DNA of 29,539 nt from positions 1 through 29,539 of the forward strand of contig CAXOVY010000025.1 of NCBI GenBank assembly GCA_964213355.1. Reading direction: 5' to 3'. The translations under genes and the position numbers were made by a program. Source of the stretch: JBAXAM01 sp964213355. Its GTDB lineage: Bacteria; Pseudomonadota; Gammaproteobacteria; UBA9339. Of this stretch, positions 1-8,705 are shown piece after piece (the stretch's first letter is position 1; every line of letters starts with the position of its first letter). The notes beneath the pieces are model-generated. The model did not search any database. It saw only the letters and a program-made list of their open reading frames with translations, and was not told where the DNA came from.

Positions 1-31
1 TATATCTTACTTTTATTCCTTAACTAGTGGT

Positions 32-187
32 CTAAATTTCGGGGTCCATTATAATATGCGGCTTATCTAATTTAACCAAATCTTCTTCAGCATTTGGCTT
101 ATTACGCTGGATGATTGAAATTGCTTTTAATACTAATCGCACACTTGCAGGTGAGTGATTGTGGAGAAAAACTATGGGTTATTATGG
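32..187 (-). other. Possible C-terminal fragment of an unidentified protein
   Basis: On the minus strand a frame is open from the stop pair near 190 down to a TAG at 34-32, about 50 codons, ending in ...HIIMDPEI. Its composition is protein-like and it contains an in-frame GTG about 36 codons before the stop. It overlaps the start of the SWIM pseudogene. I do not recognise a family. It could be the tail of a gene cut by an earlier rearrangement, or chance. The text around 27-48 also resembles the end of an insertion sequence, but no partner end is visible. Confidence 0.2.
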
Positions 188-1058
188 GTATGGTAGATGG
201 CCAAAATATGTGTCGGTAGCCAAGCGTAGACAACAAGCTGAAAAAAAAGTAGCGAAGCTAATCAAACAAGGTAAAAAACTAGAACCAGTAAACATCGAAG
301 GCCGCACCATCGCCAAGACCTATTGGGGAAAATCTTGGTGTAAAAACCTAGAATCTTATAGCGATTTTGCTAATCGGTTGCCGCGAGGGCGTACTTATGT
401 TCGTAATGGTTCAGTTATTGACTTAAAAATTGCAGCTGGTTCTATTGAAGCTTTAGTTAGTGGTTCTGAGATTTACAAGGTTAGTATGGATATTGCAGCG
501 TTTGCTAAAAGCAAATGGCAAGCAAATAGTAAGAGAATGTTTTGGTAAAATCGATTCCCTTGTAGAACTGTTAAAGGGTAAGTTTTCCAAAAGCGTTATG
601 GAAGTAATTGCTAGAAAGGAGAAAGGGTTGTTCCCCCATCCCAGCGAAATCAAGATGAATTGTTCATGTCCAGACTATGCAGGCGTTTGTAAACACATTG
701 CCGCTGTATTTTATGGTATTGGTGCGCGCGTCTCGATGTAAACCCAGAATTGTTGTTTACCTTGCGTCAAGTTGATCATAATGAGCTTGTTGTTACCGAT
801 AGCGCAATAAAAGCTATAGTCAAGCGCGATGATGAGCAATTAAAGAAAGTGTTTACTGGTGATGAACTATCAGATCTTTTTGGTATCAATGTTGATGTGG
901 GTGCTGCAAAAACTCAGCAGTCTCATAAAACAAATAAAGCGAAAACTACGAAAAAAATAGTAGCAGCGAAAAAGTTACAAAAAACAAAGGAAAAGAAATC
1001 TAATGTGCAGAGTAGAAAGTCACATGTAAAATCGAAATTCAAAAAGCGTGCCAAATAA
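174..1058 (+). pseudogene. SWIM zinc-finger protein, broken by two frameshifts
   Basis: Three consecutive frames together encode one SWIM-type zinc-finger protein. The N-terminal part begins at ATG 174 (MGYYGYGRWPKYVSVA, a typical start for the family, with GTGGAG upstream) and runs to about 523. There one extra A (523-526) shifts the frame; removing it restores WQAIVRECFGK. The middle part holds the zinc motif C-x-C...C-x-H (codons from about 661, CSCPD then CKHIAAV). A CG dinucleotide expansion at 724-730 shifts the frame again; removing two bases restores GARLDVNPELLF. The C-terminal part ends at 1058 with a long lysine-rich tail. SWIM domains bind DNA or protein, and relatives often sit beside SNF2 helicases, but no helicase is seen here. 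Two independent lesions make a pseudogene likely, although assembly errors in short repeats are possible. Confidence 0.8.
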
Positions 1059-1101
1059 AAAATAAATACGCAAGTACGCTTTGCCGTTTTGATTTGTAAT
1101 C

Positions 1102-1121
1102 TTTGCGTGAGATTTGCGTGA
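1102..1121 (+). repeat. Pair of 9-bp direct repeats near the tRNA fragment
   Basis: TTTGCGTGA occurs at 1102-1110 and again at 1113-1121, in the non-coding stretch between the SWIM pseudogene and the tRNA-Lys fragment. Short direct repeats beside an attachment core are a common layout for integrase or excisionase arm sites, but nothing else here confirms that role. Apart from these repeats and the tRNA fragment, I see nothing else in 1059-1293. Confidence 0.3.
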
Positions 1122-1217
1122 CTGAGCGCGACATTGTTGTACATTGTGAGCCAAAAGTAGTAGGCGGCCCATGTTAAAAATATAAATAAATCAAGAGCAT
1201 ATAAAAGAAGTGTAAAA

Positions 1218-1259
1218 CTTTTAATCCGTTGGTCCCGCGTTCGAGTCGCGGACGGCCCA
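1218..1259 (+). other. 3' fragment of tRNA-Lys(UUU), probable attachment-site scar
   Basis: The sequence matches a tRNA-Lys from the anticodon loop onward. The loop CTTTTAA (1218-1224) has TTT as anticodon at 1220-1222. It is followed by the 3' anticodon stem TCCGT, variable loop TGGTC, a perfectly paired T arm (CCGCG, TTCGAGT, CGCGG) and the 3' acceptor strand ACGGCCC plus discriminator A. The bases after it are TCA rather than CCA. The 5' half is missing: the five bases before the loop (TAAAA) cannot pair with TCCGT and no acceptor 5' strand lies upstream. A precise 3' tRNA half is the usual duplicate left at the far end of an element integrated into a tRNA gene. With the fragment on the plus strand, the element would extend to the left. 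Confidence 0.7.
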
Positions 1260-1293
1260 TCAATAAAATCAAGACTTCCAGCCAAACTACTCG

Positions 1294-2502
1294 TTAAATA
1301 TTATTCAATTTTGCCACTAAAGCGGCATAAAACGCAGCGGCTTGAGATAAGTGCTCAACAGGGCATGATTCATTTGGAGCATGAGCATAAACCTCATTAC
1401 CAGGACCAAAACCTATACAGGCTATATCTTTATGCATACCAGCCAATGCAATTCCATTGGTACTAAATGTCCACTTATCAACTTTCGGCTCTTTAGCAAA
1501 AGTGTCTTCAAAAGCGCTGACAGCATATTTTAACCAAGGAGAATTCTCTTCTAAAACCCAAGTTGGAAAATATTTATCAGTAGGATAAATTTTACCCGTA
1601 TAAGCTTTCTCTTCATAACGTAGCACTATTACTTTCGCATCTGGGTAACCTGCAAGTTTTGCGGCTTCTTGTACTTCGCGTACTGCGCCTTCACGAGTTT
1701 CCCCTGCAGTTAAGCGACGATCTAACTGAATAGAAGCCTTATCAGGAACTGCACATTGTGATGGTGAAGAAAAGAAAACCTGTGTTACTGCAACAGTCCC
1801 TTTTCCTAAAAATGGATCGTCTTTTAAACGATCGTTTAATTTTTCAATTGCCAAGGCAATTTTAGAAATTTTGTAAATTGCATTATCACCACGTTCTGGT
1901 GCTGACCCATGACAAGATAACCCACCAATCTCAATTACCATTTCCATTCTGCCCCGATGTCCACGATAAATGTTCATGTTGGTTGGCTCAGTAATTACTA
2001 CCATTTCAGGGTTGATTTTTTCTTCGTTAATCAGATATTGCCAACATAAACCATCACAATCTTCCTCCATGACAGTTCCGGTAAAATAAATAGTAAAATC
2101 TTTATTAAGATTCAGTTCTTTAATGATCTTAGCCGCATATACCATTGACGCCATACCACCTTTTTGATCAACCGATCCTCGTCCCCATACTTTACCCTCT
2201 TTAATATGGCCATTAAATGGATCAAAGTTCCAAAGTTTAAGATCGCCGGGGTATACTGTATCAATATGAGCATCAAAAGCGATGATACGTTTACCATTAC
2301 CTATGCGACCTATAATATTACCAAGTCCATCTACGCGTACTTCATCAAAGCCAACTTTTTCCATTTCCTTATTAATAACCGCAATCACTTCCTTTTCTTT
2401 TGTAGAAAAGGATGGAGTCTTTATCATATTGACGAGAAACTCTGATGCACTTTGTTCGTACTCTTTTGCCTTACTAGCAATTTGTTTGTATATTTCATTC
2501 AT
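1294..2502 (-). CDS. ygeY: YgeY-family M20 metallohydrolase
   Basis: A 402-residue M20-family metallopeptidase-like hydrolase, matching the YgeY group that accompanies purine and selenium-linked clusters (the E. coli protein is about the same length). Visible metal-site signatures are AHID (H79, D81), GRGSVDQKGG (D112), the ME-ED pair near residues 145-148, and a C-terminal His in YAHAPNE. M20 enzymes cleave amide bonds in small acyl or carbamoyl amino acids. In this cluster the likely job is trimming a ring-opened purine intermediate, but its exact substrate cannot be read from sequence. The start ATG has AGGG eight bases upstream. It is the last gene of the minus-strand block, 19 bp behind ssnA, and therefore probably depends on a promoter far upstream. 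Confidence 0.9.
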   Translation of the reverse strand: MNEIYKQIASKAKEYEQSASEFLVNMIKTPSFSTKEKEVIAVINKEMEKVGFDEVRVDGLGNIIGRIGNGKRIIAFDAHIDTVYPGDLKLWNFDPFNGHIKEGKVWGRGSVDQKGGMASMVYAAKIIKELNLNKDFTIYFTGTVMEEDCDGLCWQYLINEEKINPEMVVITEPTNMNIYRGHRGRMEMVIEIGGLSCHGSAPERGDNAIYKISKIALAIEKLNDRLKDDPFLGKGTVAVTQVFFSSPSQCAVPDKASIQLDRRLTAGETREGAVREVQEAAKLAGYPDAKVIVLRYEEKAYTGKIYPTDKYFPTWVLEENSPWLKYAVSAFEDTFAKEPKVDKWTFSTNGIALAGMHKDIACIGFGPGNEVYAHAPNESCPVEHLSQAAAFYAALVAKLNNI

Positions 2503-2521
2503 ATTTTTACCCTGTGTTAAA

Positions 2522-3856
2522 TTAAAATCTATCCCACAACTTTTTTGCTAAACTTCTACTCTCTGCAAAAATCTTTTCTTCATCAATATCGAGCAAAATC
2601 TTTTTGTTCTCCATCAAGACTTTACCTTTTACAATGGTAGTATCAACAATCGCTTGTTGTGAATAACCAAAAATTAGATGACCCAGTATAGTATTCTCGT
2701 TAAACGGAGTTGGTGGATCATAATCAACCACGATCACATCTCCTGCATATCCTTCTGCTAAAACACCTAATTTGACATCATCCCATATACGACCAACAAT
2801 TTTGGCATTATTAACAAATAAAGTATTCGTCACTTCCATAAAACCAGTGGTTGGATTAGCAGCACGTAAATGCTGCGCCCACATAGCAGCGCGCACTTCT
2901 TCAAACATATTAACCGTCATTGCATCGGTACCTAAACCAACACAGATCCCCTTTTGTTGCATCTTAATTATATCGGCAATACCAACTGCATTATTCATAT
3001 TAGACTGCGGATTATGCACTACCATAGTATCAGACTTAGCAAGCAGATCTATTTCATGATCAGTAAGATGTACACAGTGAGCAGCAATAGTTTGTTTACC
3101 TAAAATTCCATATTCATGAAAACGCTCTACCACCCTTTTGCCACACATTTTAAGAGTGCTATCTTGATCCGATATAGCTTCAGCAGTATGTACGTGGAAT
3201 CCTGTATGTAAATTAGCGCCAATATCTGCAGCTTTTTTTAAAGTTTTTTCGGTAATAGTAAATGAAGCATGTAACCCAAATAATGCTTTTAATTGATCAT
3301 CTCGATTTTTTTGGCAATATTTTATAAACTCCGCATTCTCCTCAATACCTTCGCTCGCGATTTTCTCACCATCACGATCGGAAAGCTCATAGCACAAACA
3401 ACCGCGCAATCCGGTTTCTTTTAAAGCTTGAGCAATTTTTTGCAATGACCCTCTAATTGCAAAAGGGCTAGCATGATGGTCAATAAAAGTAGTTGTCCCG
3501 CAACGTATAGCATGCAATAACATAACTATAGTACTGTAATAGGTATCATCCAAAGTCAATTTTTTATCTAAGCGCCACCAAAGATTTTCTAGTACTTCTT
3601 GAAAATCTTTCGATGGTTTTGCCTTGCCCAATCCTCTCACCAAAGTACTGTAAAAATGCATATGGGCATTAATAATACCGGGCATAATAATTTTACCACT
3701 TGCATCTATGGTTTTATCAGCCTTAACGGCAAGATCCTCTTGTTTGGTAATTTTTTTAATAATTCCATTTTCCAGCAAAACAGAGTGCCCAGGCAAAACC
3801 CTGCAAGGAACACCAAAAGTAACGACAGTTCCATTCTTAATTAATAACGTCGACAT
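2522..3856 (-). CDS. ssnA: Putative aminohydrolase SsnA
   Basis: A 444-residue amidohydrolase-superfamily protein of the SsnA type, full length against E. coli SsnA (about 442). Metal ligands of the TIM-barrel are visible: AHMH (H65, H67), GFHVHTAE, AAHCVHLT and the late aspartate in GLGTDAMT. This layout is that of the cytosine/guanine deaminase and chlorohydrolase branch, so deamination or amide hydrolysis of a heterocycle-derived intermediate is expected. SsnA is one of the genes repeatedly found with ygeW, ygeY and xdh in purine-degrading bacteria. ATG 3856 is preceded by AGAGG at good spacing. It lies 15 bp after the PreT-PreA stop and 19 bp before ygeY, as expected for one operon. Confidence 0.9.
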   Translation of the reverse strand: MSTLLIKNGTVVTFGVPCRVLPGHSVLLENGIIKKITKQEDLAVKADKTIDASGKIIMPGIINAHMHFYSTLVRGLGKAKPSKDFQEVLENLWWRLDKKLTLDDTYYSTIVMLLHAIRCGTTTFIDHHASPFAIRGSLQKIAQALKETGLRGCLCYELSDRDGEKIASEGIEENAEFIKYCQKNRDDQLKALFGLHASFTITEKTLKKAADIGANLHTGFHVHTAEAISDQDSTLKMCGKRVVERFHEYGILGKQTIAAHCVHLTDHEIDLLAKSDTMVVHNPQSNMNNAVGIADIIKMQQKGICVGLGTDAMTVNMFEEVRAAMWAQHLRAANPTTGFMEVTNTLFVNNAKIVGRIWDDVKLGVLAEGYAGDVIVVDYDPPTPFNENTILGHLIFGYSQQAIVDTTIVKGKVLMENKKILLDIDEEKIFAESRSLAKKLWDRF

Positions 3857-3871
3857 AATGTAGTCCTCTTA

Positions 3872-6348
3872 TTATTTCTCTACTAATAGCTCAAGTTCTT
3901 TAGAGGTTCGTGGCCTCATATACAACGCTTGAGAAAAACATTTCTGCACACACAGTGAACAACCAATACATTTTGCTGGATCAGTTATGGGTACTTTATT
4001 GGCATCTAAAGTAATCGCCAAATATGGACAACGAGCACAGTTACCACAATGTTGACACAATTCACTTTTTACAGCAGATATCTTCTTCAATGAATTAAGT
4101 TCCATAAAACCGGTAATAGGATTGGGCAGTGCACAACCAATTAATTCCTGCATTGATTTAAAACCACGCTCCTTCATTAAATAACTAATACCTGAATGTA
4201 AATGTTCAATAATGTTGACCCCATATTTCAAAACTATAGTACAAAATTGCACAGTCCCTGCGCCAAGAGCTAAAAAATCCGCAGCCGCTTTATAGTCCAT
4301 GGGTCCACCATTACCAGAAATGGTGACCCCTAGCGGTGCAACATTAGCCAAGGTTAAATAACTAATATTTTTCACACCCTCGCCAGACATTCCAGTTACT
4401 ATGCCCTCATCCCAAGATTTTTTATTTCCCGGTCTAAATGCAACAGTGGGGAAAGAGTTAGCTAAAGTTATTCCCGCATGTTTATTAGGATATTTTTTAA
4501 ATACCGTTTTAATCGCTTCAATAATTGGATAAACAGAGGTAACAGCAGCAGTTAATTTAAATAATTTTGGTATTTGGGGATCACTAACCTCCATAATCCA
4601 ATCAATTATTTTGGCGGTTAGCTTAGCATTTTGTGATACGATATCTCCTTCAGTACCATCACCGCCTTGGGGACAAGAGAGACTATATTCAATTCCCATC
4701 GCCCCTGATCTTTCAAGTTTTAAAGTGTTTGCTTGCCACTGCTTTTTATCATTTTCATCATTACCAGAAACTGGACCGCCTGTGGATCCAATGGTTAGGC
4801 GATCCGGATATTCCTTAATTAATTTCTCGATTTCGTGACAAACTCTGTCTAATGAATGGCCGGAAACATTATCACAATTAGCATAGGTTCCATCCCCATA
4901 AACAAACATATATTCAGCTGGAATATGGATTGGAGTATTATCAAAAGCAGTCTTCATAATACCGCCCGCCCAACCAGCTTCATAAGCTTTTTTCATATTC
5001 TCGTAACCATCAGATGCTGGCGCAGCTGAGAGTAAAAATGGCGAAAGGATTTTACGACCAAAAAAATCGGTTACAAGTGGCACAGGCAGTTCAATGCTAC
5101 CCGCGAGTTGTTCTTTATTTTTGGTGTTTTTATCTACTTGATATTTTTCACCCAAAAATAATGCATCAACTAAACAAGCGGCGTTTTTACCGCTAGCAAC
5201 CGCTTCAACAACCGTAGCAGGACCATTAACCATATCTCCCCCGCATAAAATATTTTCTCATTGGTTATTTTGGTAAAAGAGCTTTTATTACCAATGGCTT
5301 TAACAATAATATTATACTCTTTGAGAGTATGTTCGGTATTGGCCACAATTAGTTCAGGCTTGAAAGCACCACCACGTGGAAAATTAATTTTTGCCGTATC
5401 CAAAATAAAAGATCCATCACTTGCTTTTTTTATTGCAGTAACAGTTGTTTTGCTAACAATACCGATACCATCTTGCAATAAAACCTGACGCTCATGCTCC
5501 GTCAATGGCATGTCTGGATTATTTTCAAGACAAATTAGGTCAATCTCTTTGGCGCTGTATTGTTTGGCTACTGTAGCGCAATCAGTAGCAACTGCTCCAC
5601 CACCAATCACTGCTACTTGTAAATCCTTTACCTTATATTTTTTGGGATCGGCCAAAAACTCTGACCAAGTAACTGTATATTCTTCTCCAGGAATATTTAA
5701 TTTTAATGGTATATCTAAACCAGTACTCACAACCACCGCATCAAACCCCTGTTGTAAACATTTTTCAGGCGTTAAATCTTTTACATTAAATTCGCATTCT
5801 ATCATCCCAAGAGTTTTAATAAATTCAATATCGGTGTTTAATATACTCTTATCTAAACGCTTGTCCGGAATAAAATTACATGCGCCACCTGCAATTTTTT
5901 CTTTTTCAAAAACTGTAACCTTATACCCCTTCTGGATCAAAATTGATGCCGCACTAAGCCCTGCGGGACCAGCTCCTATAATAGCCACTTTTTTACCGCT
6001 TGATTTTGCTTTATTAAATTCTGGAAAACATTTCAACTCTTTTGCTTTAGCAATTATAGTTGCTTGGATCTGCGGGATATTGATCGCATGATCAAATTCT
6101 TTATGCACACATTTTGCCATACAATGTTTTTCAGGGCAGATAGCACCACATACACCACCCAGTGGGTTACTACGCAAAATAATATTCGCTGCACGCTCGT
6201 AATCAATATTTCCATTGGTTTTAACTGCCATAATAAAATCAGCTGGGGAACAATTAGCTGGACAATTTTCTCTACAGGGTTTTTCTTCGCAAAATTCACA
6301 GCGGTGAACCTCCGCTGCTAACTGGGCATCAGTAAGAAATTGAGCCAT
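3872..6348 (-). pseudogene. preTA: PreT-PreA fusion (dihydropyrimidine dehydrogenase-like), single-base frameshift
   Basis: Two overlapping frames form one protein of about 825 residues. The N-terminal half resembles PreT/GltD: Cys-rich Fe-S segments (HRCEFCEEKPCRENCP; GGVCGAICPEKHC), an FAD-binding GAGPAGLSAA and a nucleotide-binding GGGAVATDCA. The C-terminal half resembles PreA: a dihydroorotate-dehydrogenase-like FMN barrel followed by two 4Fe-4S motifs (CQHCGNCARC; CIGCSLCVQKC). This is the domain order of eukaryotic dihydropyrimidine dehydrogenase, without its extra length. The frame breaks at a run of five C (5238-5242, plus strand); restoring one base gives FYAGGDMVNGPATVVEA. Start at ATG 6348 is supported by GGGAGGG and lies 2 bp after the xdhB stop; the longer upstream start would overlap xdhB. 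Reduction of pyrimidines by NAD(P)H is the family reaction; a purine-ring redox role is also possible here. A sequencing error, true decay, or two polypeptides (second start ATG 5233) are all possible. Confidence 0.8.
5238..5242 (-). other. Frameshift site in a homopolymer (G5 where G6 is expected)
   Basis: Read on the minus strand, GCGGGGGAGATATGG gives AGEIW and then runs to an early stop in one frame, while adding one G gives AGGDMV and joins the PreA half. AGGDMVNGP is the conserved nucleotide-binding end of PreT/GltD-like proteins, so the joined reading is the ancestral one. The run is short for phase variation, but short homopolymers can slip. Confidence 0.75.
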
Positions 6349-6349
6349 T

Positions 6350-8704
6350 TTATATCCCTCCCGCATCATTAATTGATATTATTATCGCCTCAGGTGTTGC
6401 TGGCATTGCTAGATGTATCTTTTTTTCTGGATTTATGGATTGCAAAGCGTTTTTAATAGCAAAATATGCTGCTTCCCCGTAAATTAAAGGGGGTTCGCCA
6501 ATGGCCTTACTACCAAATACACTTGCATATCTTAGTTCACGCTCCACAAATTCTATATCAAAAACTTCTGGCAAATCCTGAAACGATGGTATTTTATAAG
6601 TTGAAAAAGTGTTTGCTAAATATTGACCCTCTTTATTGAATTTTAATTCTTCCATAGTGCTATAACCAAACCCCTGAAAAAATGCCCCATGAATTTGCCC
6701 ATAATCAACAGATTTATTCAATGAATGACCAGCTTCATGAACCACATAAACTTTCATCAACTTATTGGCGCCTGTTAAAACATCTACTTCCATCATAACT
6801 AAAGCAACCCCAAATAAAAAATAGTAGAAGGGAGAACCCTGCATTTTTTCTCCATTAAAAAATATTTTTGGGGTACGATAAAACCCTTGAGCTCCTAAAT
6901 TACGGCGTTGCATATAAGCGTTATATACTAATTCATTAAAAGTTATTTTGATTTTAGGATAACGGACGTCATAAACCATATCATCTGCAAAAATTATGTG
7001 ATCACAATCGGGAAGAGCATTGCCATCTTCAGCTCTGTTTTCTAAATTCTCTAAGTATTTATAACCAATCTTAGCTCTTAATAGTTCCAAAGCCACTATA
7101 GCTAACCTTGCTCTTATTCTTTTTGCAGCGTTTAAAGCAGCATTACCATTAATATCTGCCCCTGTTGAAGCAGCAGTAGGTGAAGCATTACCATTGCGCT
7201 GGGTATTTGAGCTCTCCATTCTGATTCTAGCTATATTTATTCCTAACTCGCGCGCTACTACCTGAGCTACTTTGGTATTTACTTCCTGTCCCATTTCGAT
7301 TCCACCATGGCTCATCGAAACACTTCCGTCAGCATAAACCCAAATCAAAGCCGTACCTTGGTTTAAAGGAGTAAAAGTAAATGAGATACCAAATTTTATG
7401 GGTACAATTCCAATGCCATGTTTAATATATTTATTTTCTTGATTAAAATTTTTGACTTCTTGTGATAATTGTTCGTAATGCGCCATCTTTTTGAGCCTGG
7501 CAAATAATTCAGAGTGACATGGTTCATACACTGGTTGTCCAAATGGGGTATGTTCTCCATTCTTATAGAGATTAACCTCACGAACCAATAGCGGATCAAG
7601 ATTTAGTTTATCAGCAATAGCTTCTATTACGTTTTCCATAGTAAATATGCCTTGCGGAGCACCAAACCCTCTAAATGCAGTATTTGGCGGTAAATTAGTT
7701 TTACAAGCTTTACCGATAATTCTTACGTCAGGAATAAAATAGGCGTTATCTGCATGAAACATCGCTCGTTGAAGAATAGGAATTGAAAGATCAGCAAATG
7801 CTCCGCCATTGGAGCAAAACTCCACATCATAAGCTAGAATTTTGCCATTTTTTTCTACTCCCACCTTATAACGAGAACGAAATGGATGACGCTTTCCCGT
7901 AAACGACATGTCCTCTCTACGTGTTAATGCCAATAAAACTGGTTGATGCAATACATAAGCCGCTAAAGCAGCAAGGCAGCTCCAAAGAGTCGGTCCACGC
8001 TCTTTACCACCAAAACCTCCTCCTAACCGCTTAACATCAACGGTAACATCTTTGCTTCTAATACCTAAAACACGTGCCGCAATCTCTTGTACTTCCGCAG
8101 TATTCTGGGTTGAAGCGTAAAGAGTAATATTTTGATCATCCCCTGGCATGGCTAACGTACGTTGGGTTTCAAAATAAGCATGCTCTTGAGCACCAGTAGT
8201 TACTTCCCCGGCAAATACTAAATGAGCTTTCTCAAACCCTTTTTTAATACTCCCTCTTTCAATCTTACATGGATTAACATAAAAGTTTTTCGCTTTTACT
8301 GCTTCATCTATAGTAAAAATTGCTGCAAGTTTTTTATAAATTACTGTAATTTCTTTAGATGCTCTAAGCGCTATTTTAGGATTTTTTGCTACTACAATAG
8401 CTATTGGTTGCCCGATATAACATACTTCATCATCTGCCAGTAGCGGTTCATCTTTAATGGTATGTCCTATCTGGTTTTCTCCAGGAATATCTTTCGCTGT
8501 AAGAATTGCTATTACCCCAGAAATGGCTAAAGCAGAAGATAAATCTATTTTTTTTATTTTGGCATGAGCATGCATACTTGTAACAATTTTTGCATACAAA
8601 AGTTTATCTGGCTTCACTTCATCCGCAATATATTTGGCACTACCACTAACAATGGCAGCGCCACTAATATGACAAGGATCTTTAATAGCTTTTGCTTTTT
8701 TCAT
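6350..8704 (-). CDS. xdhB: Xanthine dehydrogenase, molybdopterin-binding large subunit XdhB
   Basis: A 784-residue molybdenum hydroxylase large subunit of the bacterial two-subunit xanthine dehydrogenase type. Visible signatures include RLGGGFGGKE (Moco contact), AFRGFGAPQG, HGGIEMGQEVNTK, the STGADINGNAA loop and the catalytic glutamate in GEPP (E737). It hydroxylates hypoxanthine to xanthine and xanthine to urate using water, passing electrons to the Fe-S and FAD centres of XdhA. AAGGGA lies just before ATG 8704, inside the last codons of xdhA, with only 1 bp between the genes, so translation is coupled. Maturation would need XdhC and a nucleotidyl transferase such as MocA, both encoded further along the window. 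No lesion is visible. Confidence 0.92.
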   Translation of the reverse strand: MKKAKAIKDPCHISGAAIVSGSAKYIADEVKPDKLLYAKIVTSMHAHAKIKKIDLSSALAISGVIAILTAKDIPGENQIGHTIKDEPLLADDEVCYIGQPIAIVVAKNPKIALRASKEITVIYKKLAAIFTIDEAVKAKNFYVNPCKIERGSIKKGFEKAHLVFAGEVTTGAQEHAYFETQRTLAMPGDDQNITLYASTQNTAEVQEIAARVLGIRSKDVTVDVKRLGGGFGGKERGPTLWSCLAALAAYVLHQPVLLALTRREDMSFTGKRHPFRSRYKVGVEKNGKILAYDVEFCSNGGAFADLSIPILQRAMFHADNAYFIPDVRIIGKACKTNLPPNTAFRGFGAPQGIFTMENVIEAIADKLNLDPLLVREVNLYKNGEHTPFGQPVYEPCHSELFARLKKMAHYEQLSQEVKNFNQENKYIKHGIGIVPIKFGISFTFTPLNQGTALIWVYADGSVSMSHGGIEMGQEVNTKVAQVVARELGINIARIRMESSNTQRNGNASPTAASTGADINGNAALNAAKRIRARLAIVALELLRAKIGYKYLENLENRAEDGNALPDCDHIIFADDMVYDVRYPKIKITFNELVYNAYMQRRNLGAQGFYRTPKIFFNGEKMQGSPFYYFLFGVALVMMEVDVLTGANKLMKVYVVHEAGHSLNKSVDYGQIHGAFFQGFGYSTMEELKFNKEGQYLANTFSTYKIPSFQDLPEVFDIEFVERELRYASVFGSKAIGEPPLIYGEAAYFAIKNALQSINPEKKIHLAMPATPEAIIISINDAGGI

Positions 8705-8705
8705 A

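Noticed and set aside
1..60. Text at the extreme left resembling an insertion-sequence terminus (GGGGTCCA with nearby TAGACCACT on the other strand)
   Set aside because: No matching second end or transposase is visible, and the same bases read as the end of a minus-strand coding fragment.
923..1285. Minus-strand open frame of 120 codons covering the tRNA-Lys fragment
   Set aside because: It is the antisense of the lysine-rich SWIM tail and of the tRNA piece, a well-known kind of false open frame.
5510..6091. Plus-strand open frame of 193 codons opposite the PreT half
   Set aside because: Long, but antisense to clear FAD- and nucleotide-binding motifs; composition follows the reverse of the real frame.
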